DNA of 64,000 nt from Setophaga petechia (GCA_024362935.1 JANCRA010000040.1:6076001-6140000); one strand, 5' to 3'; counted from the first letter of the stretch, positions 12,526-26,125 are shown. Notes: generated from the letters alone by a model not told the origin. Program-made: numbers and translations.

Positions 12526-15500
12526 CACAGCCTAACAAATAAAACAAAGGAGATAGTGGGAAGAGGAATCATTCCACAGTTCTGCATTATGGAGGATGCT
12601 GGCCACTGAATTGATGCATGGAAATAATTTCTTTGCCCATATGAAAGCTTTGGCATTAGAAATGTGAAGCATTTAGGTAGAAATGAAACCAAAGGGAAAG
12701 AAGAAAGAATAGACATGAAAGCAGTATAGTATGACTTCAGCAAAAAATTTGGCAGAGGTAAATGGAAGGAGGAATAATTTTGAAGTTGATGTGAGGTAAA
12801 GCTTAGTGAAAGAGAATAGGCACCACATATTTCATTGGAGGTAATCTGAACTGGGAATTTATATCTCTCTGTGCATTACCGACTTTTTAGGTTTCTCTTC
12901 CCCCATGAATATCCATTTATATTTTCCTACTTCACCTGCATTGTCCTCACAATGCATTTCACCATGCCATGTCCTTCATAGAACTGTAGATTCTAATTTC
13001 TCATTAAAAAACCATGTGTGCTATCATCTGCAGATTCATCTGCCATGTTATTTATGTCATTCCTCAATATGTTCAATGAGATATTAAGTAAGTCCAAGGA
13101 GAAAGGTGACCCACACAGCACTTGACATGTACCATCTGCCTTCAGGACAGATATTTATCATTATTCATTATGCCTTGTTTCCACCAAGCAACTGCTTTCC
13201 AGCATGCATGTCAATATTACTGTCAGTGGCAATATGATTCTATAAAAAATTTCATGAGATAGTACACATAGTAAAACCTCATATATTATACACCTGACTT
13301 CTGTTTGTCAACAAGTGGTGTCATTCCATTGAGGAAGCAATCCATTCTGACAAGAAAGATGTATTATTTTGTTTCTTGTTTTCCGTTGTCAGTGAAATGA
13401 AGGCCCAAGCAAGACCCTCAGAGATAAAACAGCAATGCTGCAGGAAAAGCCCCGATCTCCTCACTCCTAGCTGAGCTTCCTCACCATAGGGCAGCTGCAG
13501 CCTGACCCTCTGTGCTTGCTGCTCTCCTGATCTACCAGTCCTGACTTGGCAGATTGCCTGCTTTTGGCAGGACCTTGTTCCCTTCTTCCATCCACTCCTT
13601 CCACCAAGGCAGTAACCTAATGTCTGGGGAAGCCTGGCAGCTGAGGTGGAGCCTCTGTCTTCCAAGGTAACTGCCTAAATCTTAAACTCAGATTTTGGAG
13701 TCTGCAGTTTCAGATTGAAAGCAAATCTAAATGATCACAGAAAAGTTGCATTACATGTGAATTGCATTCCTCAATCTTACAGAAATCTGTATTGTGCTTT
13801 TTTATCAATATTTAGTTTTCTTCTAGTGTATTCTTTATAATCACTGACCATTTTTGTTGCAGGCATTTAAATAAATTTCTGGCAGTATAATATGCATTCC
13901 TATTTATCTGGGAAGGACAAATGGAAAAGTTCATTAGTACTATGAGCAGAATGCATTTTTACTTTCTATTCATCTTTATTTTCAGAGTAATCAGTATTAT
14001 AGCAGGAAGACAGTATTTTTCTACTGCAATTGGACAGAAAGAAAGACTCCCCTGTTGCCCTTGAGAGGAGAACATATATATTTTACATCACTCTTTTTAT
14101 TCACCATAAACTAAAAATCTATAGCACTCAGCTCGCCCATAGGTGACATTTCTCCTCAAGTTATTTTAGCTTTTCACTTAAGTCTATTTAATTATTTATC
14201 TGTATAATCAACTCTGCACAATCTCCCCAGAAGAAATAAATGGGATAGTTTAGATATGCAAAGGATGCTTAGTTTCTGAGAAAGAACAAAGCCTTTGCAA
14301 ACTCCTCCTGGGAGAGCATTACATTGGAGAAAGATCAAAGGAGAAAACTCAATCCAATATTATTAGATGGATTAAGATTTATGTGTAATCTTGCAATGGT
14401 ATTGCTCAAGTTTCAGTACCAGAAAGGTTTTTGTGAGCATTCTCAAGAGAAAAAGAAGGCGACCAGCATGATTTGTTCACAATATGTTCCAAGGTCAGAA
14501 ATGAGCAGATCTGCTATTTGGAACTTTCTGTGTTCATCTCAGCACCCTTATCCTCCTAGTGTGAGAACAAAGTCTAATGCTCATTTTGAGAGGCAGAGTT
14601 GCAGTCCTTAACATGGGCTACCTCAAATTCTTTTCTAGGGATTTTTATGATGTGCTTTTGTTCCCATCAGGATTTGAAGTATCAGCTTTTTGTGAAAAAT
14701 TTGGTCTGGTAGAGTTATCTGAGCATGTTCCCTCCTAACAGCCCAGCTTTCTTGGTGGTCTTTAATGGGCTCAGTCACATTTCTTCATGTTTTTAGATGT
14801 GGGAGGGAGATTGATGTTGCCTTGACATAATTCCCTCTCATCACTACTCTTTTGTCAGCCCTTTTAGGGGAAGAGCATGTGCCACACTCCAAGCCTTCCC
14901 TACCTGAGTGCTGCTCGCAACTTGAAACTTGTGCATTTCCAGCTTCTTGATGCAACTCAAACAGTGCAGTTGAAGACTTTCTGCTTAAGAAACTCTTTTC
15001 CCACTATTTTCCTATAAAATTAATGTCTACTGGGTTTATAGAGCAGTAATTACTATATCACAGCCCTGTCATAATCTGTTCGTATTTGCTCTTGTGAGTG
15101 TTTACAAGAATGATAAAAACATTGTAAGTTGTGACAAGGGACACATTTATTTACTTCAAGCATATGTAAAATGTTTATTTTTACTGTTGTGTCCCAGTTT
15201 GACACACAAGGTTTTACATTAGACATTGAATGGTAAATATGTCCCTGGTTGTTTTAATCTATGTGTGGGAGGTTAATATCTGCAAAGCAAAGTGGCAATA
15301 AAGGAGCAAAGCAGGGCCCCAGGGACATAAAAAATATTGGTTCAAAATGTAGAGACTCTTCCTAAAAAATATGGTTTTGGGACATAAAAGACTACATAAA
15401 AAAATAAAAGTAATAGACAAGCTTTTGGATGGACATCTGTGACAGAGATTATTTTCTTTGTTTCTGTGAGATTATAACAAAAGCATGTAATGTCTGCCAT

Positions 15501-16830
15501 AAGGCATTATCACATTTAATCACATTTCACAAGCTATTGTTTCTGCACAAAGCAGTGCTTTTCTAGGGCTGCAGGGTATTTGGATATTTCCCAGAAAACT
15601 CTGAGATATTGTACTTGCTGAGAGGTGTATGCCATGTCTGGATTTAAACAATTTCATATTATTCACACAAAAGAACCTCAGAATGTGAGGAAGTGCTAAA
15701 TGATGGTAATGTAGCTATGTGTTTAAAATTTCCATTTAGGATCATCACAGTTCATCTCCACAATTTTGACCTAACTGGACAATATAAACTAGGAAAAGCT
15801 GTAGAATCTTATGTCAAATAAAACATACTCTGCTATCCTGGAGCAGCTATAAACTGAAATACATTTCAAGCTGGGATACCCACAAAATCTGATAGAGATT
15901 TACAGGGAAAGAGTTAAGCAGTTCAGAAATTAGAAAAAAATACATTAATTTTGTTTGCAAAGTCATCCTAATGAAGTAATTAGCCTGTCAGTCTCTCTTG
16001 TTTTCATCTTGAAATATCATTCTCAGATGAGTGCATTAAAATATTGCTTCTGTTAAAACTACACAATTTAATGCTAAAGATATTCAGATAATGGCAAGTG
16101 GATTTGACCTTAAAGAACTTGTTACTTCAATCTTCTTTTTATTATAAAAGTAATGGGCCTGCTTAATTTCAGCTTAGCAAATCACTACATAAATTTATAG
16201 TAGGTTTTCACCTAAACAGAAATGCATTTAGAATTCTTCAAAATGGGGCAGCATTTTCTTGATGACAAAATATACAGAGTCATGTATGCCAGCTGAATTC
16301 CAACTCTGAATCTACAGAAATGTAGAGCAGTGCTTCGTCTATTTAATATGCAAAACATGATATTGATGTCACATTAAAGCTATATAAGCAAAAATCCTGA
16401 AAAGACATAGGGTGGACAAAAGACAAAAAACCCCCAACTCATCTCTTTTCTTTTATACATGTCTTGCATTTTTATGGATTCTTCCACTTGTTGCTATTAT
16501 TTTCTGCAGAAAGTAGTTAAATCTCTTCTGAGTTTTTTACCCATAAATTGGAGAACATAGACATTTTGTGTTGCTTACTCATGTTGACTATGCCATCTAG
16601 CTTGAATATGAAGGTCCAAGGCTCTCTGCTTTTCCCTGAAACAGAAGGTATTCCCATCTGTAATATTCAAAAATTGCGAGTAAGCTGATTAAAAATTCAC
16701 AAGACTGGCCTAAAACAATAATGTCAGCCCACTGTATTTTAGGTTGTTTTTCATTTGCAATTTTCAACTCTTTCTGGAATACTCAAGTAATTTTTCCCAA
16801 ATTTTGGAACCATGGAGGTCTGAAAAGAGA
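12526..16830. other. Mostly unique AT-rich sequence with one GC-richer segment
   Basis: The segment at about 13400-13670 is clearly richer in G and C than its surroundings. It ends in a donor-like CCAAGGTAACT at 13660-13670 and carries a 114-codon open frame on the minus strand. No domain or paired splice site could be assigned, so no exon is called. The rest shows only short chance frames. Confidence 0.5.
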
Positions 16831-17078
16831 GGGAAGGGAAGGGAAGGGAAGGGAAGGGAAGGGAAGGGAAGGGAAGGGAAGGGAAGGGAAGGGAAGGGAA
16901 GGGAAGGGAAGGGAAGGGAAGGGAAGGGAAGGGAAGGGAAGGGAAGGGAAGGGAAGGGAAGGGAAGGGAAGGGAAGGGAAGGGAAGGGAAGGGAAGGGAA
17001 GGGAAGGGAAGGGAAGGGAAGGGAAGGGAAGGGAAGGGAAGGGAAGGGAAGGGAAGGGAAGGGAAGGGAAGGAAAGGG
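16831..17078. repeat. (GGGAA)n pentanucleotide array, 48 perfect units plus a degenerate end
   Basis: Positions 16831-17070 are 240 bases of uninterrupted GGGAA, 48 copies, followed by GGAAAGGG. Because 5 is not a multiple of 3 and the unit has no stop, the array keeps several frames open on both strands for about 100 codons (Gly-Lys-Gly-Arg-Glu on plus, Ser-Leu-Pro-Phe-Pro on minus). These are not genes. The G-strand carries 48 runs of three G with two-base spacers, a strong G-quadruplex pattern. The other strand is pure pyrimidine. Array length in the assembly may be compressed. Confidence 0.98.
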
Positions 17079-20000
17079 ACATTGAGTTGGAAGACTAGAG
17101 ATAAACGGAATCACCACAGCTGGCAGTGGTCATTCAGTCCATATGTGGGTTACAAGATTTGATGGGGTGAAGAGGCTTCTCTGAAGATTTGCAGACAGAC
17201 CCAGAGCAAAAAGATCTAAAATGCCAATTCTTGGAGACAGAATTAAATTTTGACCTTCAGTTGTGCTGTAGCATAAAAGAAAGAAATATCAGAAATTATC
17301 ATAAGAAAAGATAAAAAGGAGATATCCAGGAATCAGGGAGGTGGTGACGTGTACAAGACTGAAAAAAATGGCACAAGCAAGTCTAGGAACGTATGGAATG
17401 ACCTGTAGTTCCTTACAAGATGCTCACAGCCACCAGAAGGTGATGCTATTCTACTTGTTCTTCATGAGAGAAGAATGATGTGACAAAAGGCCCAGTGACA
17501 AGGCAGAAACTTGAAATGAAGCTAAGAAATGGATGAAAATATTGCTGGCTGACTAATATACTGTGTGTGCTGGCTTTTGTCTTGGGTCCTATGTTCCTAA
17601 CTGCTGTTGGTAAATATCTTCAGAAGGGCAGATGATATACTAAGAATTCAAACTCTGAGGGAAAAAAAATCAACAAAATCAAACAAAACCAAACACAAAC
17701 AAAGAAACAAAAATCATGGCAAAGCATCAAGAATTAGGGACTTTTTCAGGTGTCATTTGCATTGCAGCTAGCATCCCATGAGCACTCTGCTGTCCACAGA
17801 AAGACAAACTAGTACTTCTAAGGACAGTTTATTAAGGACAGCATTTCCAGCTGAAAAGAAATGATCAAAAGGATGAATTTTGCTCTACAAGTACCTCTTG
17901 TCTGCATTGACAAGAGATCATTAACTCAGGTGTAGATATTTATATATACCTCTGAGCTTGCTTTCCACCTACAAAAAGAGATAAGTTCTTAACTAAGAAT
18001 TTCCAAGACAGACTTAACTCAGTACTGTTATGATTTTATGAGAATCACACAGCCCTGTTTTCTATTTAGTGAAAATTATTGTCTCTTGCTATTTTGTAGC
18101 AAGATAGATGTGTTATTGTCTATGCAAAATTCTCCATCTTCCTCATCTGTAATAAAAGAACTAGGAAATTAATGGGATGCTCAAACATGGTTTTCTTTGA
18201 GAAGTTATCAATGAATTATTTATTTTGCCAAGATAATGTCCTGTGAAAATTTTTCACATATATACAATATTTTTGAGACCAGGAATACAAAATTAATTTA
18301 TTATTTTTGGTATTGGTACCTAGGAAATATTTTGTTATTTAAATTTTACTTGCATCATTACATTTCCTCTGAAATAAACAGATGGCCTTAACATAATCTT
18401 AGGTTTTTTTAGGCTTGTAAAATGAGAAGTGAAAAGCATTTGCTTTTTCCACCAGATTCAAAAAGTTAAATTGCCAGAAAAAAAGCTCTTCAGAATATAC
18501 AGCATAAGTGATGACTGGTACTGTTTGGTTCAAAATTCTTCTAGTTGAACTACTCCAAATCTTATCATCTTAGATGATATGATTCAAACAGTATTCTCAA
18601 AAAGAGCATAGTATCCGTTTCTTCCCCCTGGAAAGCACGGTGTCCAAATGGCTCAGGTTTCCCAAAGCTGGGTTGGATTACTGTTCCTTTGAATGGATGC
18701 ACAGGATGTAAAGGTGGCAGGAGCTGACCTCTGGCTGCTGGACCTACAGAGGGGACACCTGAGGACATTTAAACCTCAGAGCTGCACCTGCTTGGTGACG
18801 CCCAAACTGACCATTCCCTTTTCTGCTCTGTGTGTCTTTCAGTGGCTGTTGGGTAGCCTGATTCTTATTCTGCAAGTGGATGCATCTGACTCAGAGAAAA
18901 ACCTTTAGATTAGTCAGCAGGCATGAAAGGCTTTTCTGGAGTGGTCTGGTTTTTTTAACTTTGTCTTTTTTTTCAGGGAGGTCCGGCTACTTCTCAGTCT
19001 TCGGAATTACCTTTATTTCAATTATCGCGGTCTTTAACTTATTGGGGGTTTTCCAGTCCAATTCTTTGTTGAATATGTGAATATGATAAATTTTATACAT
19101 ACAGTCAGTAAATAAAATGATAGCTGGAATTCTTAGCACAGAACTGCATTTCGAAAAAAAGAGGAACTGCACAAAGGTGTTTTTTCCTTTCCTATACTTT
19201 TTTCTGGGACTCTTCTCAGTGACAGGCATGCAAATTCTTTACATCCTGCCACAAAACTTTGGCATATCCCGTTATCCATTCCTGTTTTCCATCATAGTGA
19301 GTGTGCTCCAAGGAGGCTATAATATATTTTTGACTGCTTCAGATGCATTAATACATTTGTCAATGCTATTTTTGAGATGCAGGGGGTCTTCTGCTCTATT
19401 CACACCCTCCAATAAATCCAGATCTGCACCAAATCTGTCCCTCTCATGACCCTCCCAAAAACAGCCTTCTGGAACATAATGGGAAAGGATAGTTACCTGA
19501 TATGGAGATAGAAGGCAGGTATTTTTAGTTTTACTACTTTGAATGCATTGTATAAGGCTTAGGAACTAGGGATGCTAATCCACAGTAGTCATCTGAACAT
19601 TTTCATGCACTGTTTTTGTTGATGGAGTGAAAGAAATGTAAAATTGACTGAAATCCCTTGATAGCAAGGAGATGCTTCATGTGAATAAAAACTGATGTGT
19701 CTTCTCTATACTCAAAGAGCACTGAGTAACAGGGAAATGTGTTAGCCAGAAGAAAATAATCCTCGTTTTCCATGTCAAAATTCCTGGTATATTCACCTCT
19801 AGCTTTTTGCTAGATTTATGTATCTAGGAAAATGTGTGTTGTATATTCTGAGAGAAAAATCAGACAATTGTTGAAGCCAACAAAACTTAGTGGATAGGTA
19901 GCATCAGCACACACAATAACTGGGAGAAAGCAGGATGGGGAGAAGCTCAGGAGCATTTAGGTGATATAGAAAGAACTGGGACATGCTGCTCATATACATA

Positions 20001-23000
20001 GCAGACACTATTTAAGATATATGGTGTGGTACTTGGTGTAAAAGACACACAAAGCAGCGCCTTGAAATTTGCAGGCCCCAGAGATGTTGTTTAAGGAATT
20101 ATTCAGTCATATCAAAATAGGTTTAAAAAATTATTATTTGTAATAATTTTTTGGTCTTTATTTATTAACAACTGTCATCAAACTGTCTGAATTGTAACAC
20201 TAGGAAAAAAATATAATCACTTAGGTGGAAAATGCATTTGAAGATTAATTTTTACATTGTTAATTGCTATTTTAGAAGTTGTCTGAGTGCCATTTAAAAT
20301 ATTAATTTATTAATATTAAATCAGGGAATTTTTGCAGACTCTTAAAGTCCTTACGTTAGAATCTATATAGCCTAAGAGGAACAAGAAGGCTGCATTCTCT
20401 GAAGACCAGAGACATTAATATCCTAAAGAAAAGAGAAAACAACTCTGTTTCAGGAATAATGGTAAGCAGAAGACAAGTGAATTTAACCTGCTTTCTTAAG
20501 AGTGGTCTGGAAATTTAAAATTTTTTACATAAGTTATAGGAAAGCACTGTACAAAGCAGATCGTACCTTCTCCTTTCTCAAACAAAAGTCTGTTGTCAAG
20601 TGGCCAGACAACCAAGGCTATTGTTTGGTATTGAATTCCAGAGGGAGGAACAAGAGTTTTAATGAATGCAGTGGTTCCACATTATAGGCTGTGGTGAGAT
20701 TTCTTTCACCAGTATATCAATCCTCATCTCTGTTTTTCTCCCCACTGGAAGTCAAAGCTGGTCCTCTCTTTCCATTCCTCCTTAACTCTGCCTGAGGTTG
20801 GTCTTGTTTATGCATCTGTGCTCTAACATCATTCCTTTAAATGACCAGGTTAAAGGAAAAAGAAAATGCCATCATCCCACTTTTCACAAGGAAAAATCAA
20901 AAAATGTGCTTTCCTTGACACTCTCACATCATTTTTTTTCTTCTTTTCCCACATCTATAACCAAAAAATACATTCTAGACGCTAAAAGATATTGGCTTTT
21001 AGATGAGCTTCTTGAAGCAAAATGACCAAGGAATATACCACAAATAAAATGAATAACCCTGGATGGCAATTCATTTGGACATTTACACATAAATACATTA
21101 AGGGTAATCACATAATTTCCAAGAGAGTTTGAGGCATAAAATATAAGGAAAATACTTTCTCAATAAAGAAATTGCTTATCCAACTCTAGTAGTAACACAT
21201 TTAAAAGATTAATTTCCTCTTCTGAAAGCTTTTCTGCAATGGTAGATCTGTCCTTTTCCTCCCCTGTGAAATATGGAAATATACGCCTGCAACAATTTGT
21301 GAAAATAAACAGCTTTCTTTGCCAAGGAAACCATAAGCTGAAACTGTCCTGGTTTTTATATCTATATGGATTACAATCCATACCCTCCAGAAATATATTG
21401 TTTGTTATCTTAAAGACGTGTGAAGCAACGTATTGTTCAAATGCATTGTTTAAAAGGGACTTTTATTTGTTATGGCACTTTAAGGTTTCTTGAGGGAGTT
21501 GTCTGTAAATTGCTAGTGGCAAACCTTAAAAGATGGAAGGGAAAAGTGTATTATTTTTTGAGTGTTGACTGTGTGTCAAAACCACACTGTTCCCCAGGAG
21601 AGAGGCTTGGTTTATATTAGGTGATATAATACAAGCACACACATATGCTGTAGAGCAGCAAGAGGCTGTTCAACAAGGTGTCAAAATACAGGGTGCATGG
21701 TAGATATTCAATTTTTAGAGGATAATCTCTAGAAAGTGAGGTCGAAAAATATATATTAAAGAGGGATTTGAAGCAGCAAAGGCATAAGGGGAAAAGCAGA
21801 GATATGGAGATGAGCAGAAGAAAAGTCTCCACTGAGAGAACATTTTCCACTTACCTGAAAGTTTCTTATTACTGAACTGTTCTTTAAAAAGCAAAACCAT
21901 TTTAGATTCTTTCAACACTCTGGTAGTATCTTGTGAGAGCTTGAGCTTCTGCACTCCATGATTTACACATCTGTTACACTACTGAGCAAAGACCCACATA
22001 TTAAAAATTCATTGATTTGCATTGATCTGAATTTATTTGCATAAAATAAAGGAAGAGGTTGCAGGTATACTGGTTTTGATCCACTCAGACTTCGAGTTTT
22101 GTAGTGTTTTCAGGATTTCTCATTCTCCTTGGCATACACACTGTCTCATTAATACCTTGACCTTTGTTCTTACTTTTATATAGACAAGGAACTGTGGGGG
22201 AAAGAAAATGCAGTTAGAAAAAATTAATCTGTGGTAAAACAGTGGTTCATCAGACGTGAGAAAAAAAATGAAAGCTTTCCTGCATGTGAGAGATTTTAGG
22301 ATTATTATTTACTTATGTTCCATATATACCAATTATCCCCTCCTTTACTCTCTCACCAATATTGTTCCTCTACAACACAGAGAATTTTATTTCAGTCTTT
22401 CTATCAAAATTACAGATTTTTTCTGCCCAGACACAGCACACAGATGCTTTCTCTCACTCAGAAAAATCTCCCCAAAATTTTTTGAGCACACCTGTACATT
22501 TACCAATCCTTTTTCACCGTCCTTCTTAGAGTTCATAGTTTAATGAGGACTCTGTTGGCAGAGTTGTGGAGTGCTCAGCCAAGGGTCAGGACTGAATTTT
22601 TAGGGACAGAAGTAAAAAGGAAGCCAGTTGCCCATCAATGGTGCATTTTGCTTTTGTTTCCAGAAGGAGGTAGAATGTTTGCCAGTACAGGATATCTCAG
22701 CTGGTCCATATGGATGCAAGACATAGGAAATGCATTTTCTGTTAGGAAAACCTGCAGACAGAGAAAGTTTGAAATGTTATTTTTATAGTGTATGTGGTTT
22801 TAATGCTATTTCTTCTGTGGTATCATCCATGTGGTATCATGGATGAATTTATCACATTCCTCATAGGATAAATTCCTTATAATACAGGCCAGAATTTTAA
22901 GGACCTTGTTTGTTTCCCAAATTTAGCTTGTAAGAAGCATGAAAACAAAATAAATTTACAATTTCAGGTACTGCTTTGCACTGTACAGAGTAGCTACAAA

Positions 23001-23324
23001 TTTTTACATTAAAAACAAACAACCGAGAAGGGCTAAATCTGCATTGTAATCTGACTGATTAGATTTAAGGATTATAAAAGACAAGATGAAAAAAAGCAGT
23101 GCTTTTCTCTGCACTGTTTTTTGCATAAACAGTGTCTAAATCTCCTTGAGCTTTGTAGATTTTACATTTAGGCTGAGCATTTATTTGAGTCAATAAGACG
23201 AGAATCAGATGCTCCTATGATAGGTTAGGGGTTCAAACCACATCACAGATATGAGAGTTCTGATGAGCTTTGGTGTCTTTCATACTACAACAGAGTACAA
23301 CTATAAAACTATTAGAAAGCATTT
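17079..23324. other. Unique AT-rich sequence with small structural features
   Basis: No gene is supported. An A-rich (CAAA) tract lies at 17662-17714. A textbook acceptor-like run (CTTTGTCTTTTTTTTCAG) ends at 18976, followed by about 55 bases with several CpGs. A perfect 12-base inverted repeat with a 4-base loop lies at 20125-20152, and a shorter AT palindrome near 20298-20317. Open frames up to 110 codons (19117-19449) have no recognisable domain. Confidence 0.5.
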
Positions 23325-23775
23325 GTAAGAGGGCTGCGAAGAAGCAACTAGGTGAAGGACCTAGAGGAGACACCATACAAGGAGAGGCTGAGTTCCCTTG
23401 GTCTGTTCAGCCTGAAGGAGAGGAGACTGAGGGAAGACCCCATTGCAGTCTGCAGCTTCCTCGTGAGGGGAAACAGAGGGACAGGCACTGATCTTTTCTC
23501 TGTGGTGGCAAGTGACAGGACCAGAGGGAATGGCCTGAAGCTGTGTCAGGAGAGGTTTAGGTTGGATATTGGGGAAAAGTTCTTCACTCAGGGGTGGTTG
23601 GACACTGGAACAGGCTACCCAGGGAAGCGGCCGCAGCACCAGCCTGACAGAGCTCAAGATTTGAACAACACTCTCAGACACATGGTGTGACTCTTGGGAC
23701 TGTCCTGTGCAGGGCCAGGAGCTGGACCTCAATGATCCCTTCCAGCTGAGGAGATTATGGGTCATTTGGTTATGT
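23325..23775 (+). mobile_element. CR1 LINE 3' portion (about 450 bp)
   Basis: This is the longest CR1 copy in the window. It has the CR1 order of an AAGGAGAGGCTGAG block, GGTCTGTTCAGCCTGAAGGAG, a GAGAGGTTTAGGTTGGATAT block, GGACACTGGAACAGGCTACC, ACTCTCAGACACATGGTGTG, and GGGCCAGGAGCTGGACCTCAATGATCCC with CTTCCAGCTGAGG near the end. It is 5'-truncated, in the plus orientation, and includes only the non-coding 3' region or the last stretch of ORF2. Open frames on both strands (for example 23361-23801 minus, 146 codons) are shadows of the repeat. Confidence 0.93.
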
Positions 23776-25643
23776 GACATGAATTGCGTCACACTGGACA
23801 TTTCTCATGGCTGGAAGGAAAAGTTGTATCCAGCTCTCCTGCTGCATCGGTACCATGGCAAAGCCATGGCTGTGTTGAATCCATCAGTAATATCGCACAG
23901 GACAGAGCCAAGGAGACAATCATTTGTAGCACAATACTACAGCCACAGAGAGTAAGGCCACGTTCCCTACTGCTTATCCACTGAGGGAATTCTGGGAATT
24001 TCTTCCACCCCACTGCCTTCACAGAGTCTAATGAGCTCAGGAGTCCTCCAGCATGTCACCCAGCTGGAGGTGCAGAGCTCTGGGCCCCGCAGGGATTGTT
24101 ACCATTAACCACTGAGCAGTGGTACCAGGATGAGCCTGGTGTTATCTGCAGGTGGAGATGACAAGAAGCTGGGAAGGGGAAGGACCAGTCATCTTCTACA
24201 ACCAGACTCTTCTACAACTCTGCTTAAGTGTCAAATTTTGCAGAGTTTCCCCTATAACAGTAGTCTGGGTGATTCCTGTTTTGGCTGGTGTTTCTGCTCT
24301 GCTGTCAGAGCTGATGTCAGTGTGTTATATGTGATGGCCAGCTGTGCAGGAACCTGGACAAAGGCGTCACCTGACACTAGGGATGAGGGCCCTGCATGCC
24401 AGTCAGATCACCAGCTGACTGGTACATTTGGTTCAGCCTTTCCTTGGCTACTTTCATTTATAATAGTGGCCAAGTTAAGGAAAAGGGCTGGATTGGATGG
24501 AGAATATTTTCTTGTGAGATTTGAAATATGTTTCCAGCATCTAAGTTTGTGACTTGTAACATGACTTTAATGAAAGTATGCAAGAGAGTTTTGGGGGTTG
24601 TTGTTGATTTGGTTGGTTGGTTGGTTGGTTGGTTGTTTTTAATAAAACAGCCTATCCAGAGTAATTATTAGCTCTGCTAATTTCTGAGAAAACCAGGTTC
24701 AAGCAACAACTCTTCCAAGGCAAGAGCAGTATCTCAGAAATATATTCTTTCTTAGGAGTGCTATCCTAGTAAATTAGATAAACTTATATCCCTGTTTCAC
24801 TTGGAAAAAATAGTGCAATGTGGGTAAACTACCCGAATTGGCCATATGGTTCTAGATAAAAGGGAAGAAAGCAGAAGATTCACCAACATCGCATGACTAC
24901 ATATCATCTCCTTTTTTTCCCACAGTCTCACAAATAGAGAATCAATGTGGGATGTGGGAGGTTCCCATTGAATTCAGTCCTTTTCTGGGAAGGATTTCAC
25001 CCGCATTAGGAATCTAATCAAATTTATTGTGGGTTATTCTGAACTAGAAATATGTTGTTAATAAATAGTATTCATTTTATACAAATAATTAAGCCTGGCA
25101 GGAAGAATTAGAACAGGTTTTTCACTCTCTGATAGTGTCTGTATGTCTTGCTCTCAGTCCTGTTATCTAAACCATGATATCCTTAATTTGCTATTATTCT
25201 TTCTTCCCTGCTCTCTGCTCATAATAGTTCTTGGACTGGTGGACTGCAGGAGCACTGCTGCTTCTGGCCAGAAATATCTTCCCTGGAGGAGGACAGTTCT
25301 GTAAAACTCCTTTCAGAGTGTCCCTAGGGGAACGTAAGGAGACATTTCATTTGTAACTAAGAAGCTCACACTTAGTAGATACTTCTATCTACTCTTTTCA
25401 GTTATCTGTTGAAAACAACTCATGGAGTGTAAATAGTGTCCCCATGTGCCCATGTGAAATACATCAGGGCTGTCATCTCAAAGATGCAAATTTATTAGCT
25501 GAAATATCTGGAGTACTTGTTCACAAACTGGACTACCATTAAGTGTCTAGACAATCACACTCCTGAGCACATAGATCACCTACGTATAGACTAAGCACCA
25601 CCATCACATTGTTAAGCCTTCCATTGCCCTGAGTGAAATGGAA
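23776..25643. other. Unique sequence; GC-richer just after the CR1
   Basis: About 23780-24430 remains GC-richer and contains a 140-codon open frame (24130-24552, plus) with no recognisable domain; it may be an old repeat extension or chance. A (GGTT)n microsatellite of about six units lies at 24609-24634. Beyond it the sequence is ordinary AT-rich DNA. Confidence 0.5.
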
Positions 25644-25657
25644 TGTATGTATGTATG
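25644..25657. repeat. Short (TGTA)n microsatellite
   Basis: About three and a half TGTA units lie just before an LTR start, flanked by GGAATG-type repeats (GGAAATGGAATGAAATG). The host target of the LTR was therefore a simple, tandemly repeated sequence. This makes the target-site duplication hard to read. Confidence 0.75.
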
Positions 25658-25671
25658 GAAATGGAATGAAA

Positions 25672-26125
25672 TGTCTCTATGTCTGTCCGATCGGCTGTCT
25701 GTCTCTCTCCAGACACGTGTAGGATGATTCTGGGGCAGCCCGTGCTTCAAAGGACGATTCTGGACTCTTCTATTTTTCAGTCTTCAGATTGTTTATTATT
25801 TCTTATCTAAAGAATTTTCTTTCTGCCCAGTCGAGATCTGACCAGCAAGGCAGCCAAGGGCACTCTGACCACCCACGGGGCAGTCGTGTCTTTTTATAGT
25901 AAAAACTATGTATATCATATTTACCTTTTATTCCCAATACCTTTCACCCTTTTTAGCAAGTGCACCTTCACCATAAACCAATCCCCACGTGCCAACATCA
26001 CCACAAAAAATGGACGACAAGAAGAAGAAAGAAGAAGCACAAGACACACCCCAATTCCTCAATCTTGTCTCCATAACCCCCCTGTACCAAAACCCTAAAA
26101 TCTATATTTCATCCTGTAAATACAT
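25672..26125 (-). mobile_element. ERV solo LTR (minus strand)
   Basis: Read on the minus strand, this has a TATA box (TATAAA, plus 25893-25898) and an AATAAA polyadenylation signal about 100 bases downstream (plus 25792-25797). A U5 of about 120 bases ends at a TG/CA boundary at 25672. This spacing is standard for an LTR, and the sequence (for example CTGGGGCAGCCCGTGCTTC) matches an LTR family I recognise from songbird genomes. The U3 end is uncertain; 26125 is an estimate, and U3 may extend to about 26340. No gag, pol or env follows, so it is a solo LTR. It carries its own promoter in minus orientation. Confidence 0.8.

Noticed and set aside
16721..17117. Four overlapping open frames of 99-125 codons on both strands
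   Set aside because: All are read-through of the GGGAA array, which contains no stop in several frames; the peptides are pure pentapeptide repeats.
23361..23801. 146-codon minus-strand frame and overlapping plus frames
   Set aside because: They lie in the CR1 3' region and are not CR1 reverse transcriptase sequence.
24609..24634. (GGTT)n run considered as a telomere-like repeat
   Set aside because: The unit is GGTT, not TTAGGG, and only about six copies are present; it is an ordinary microsatellite.
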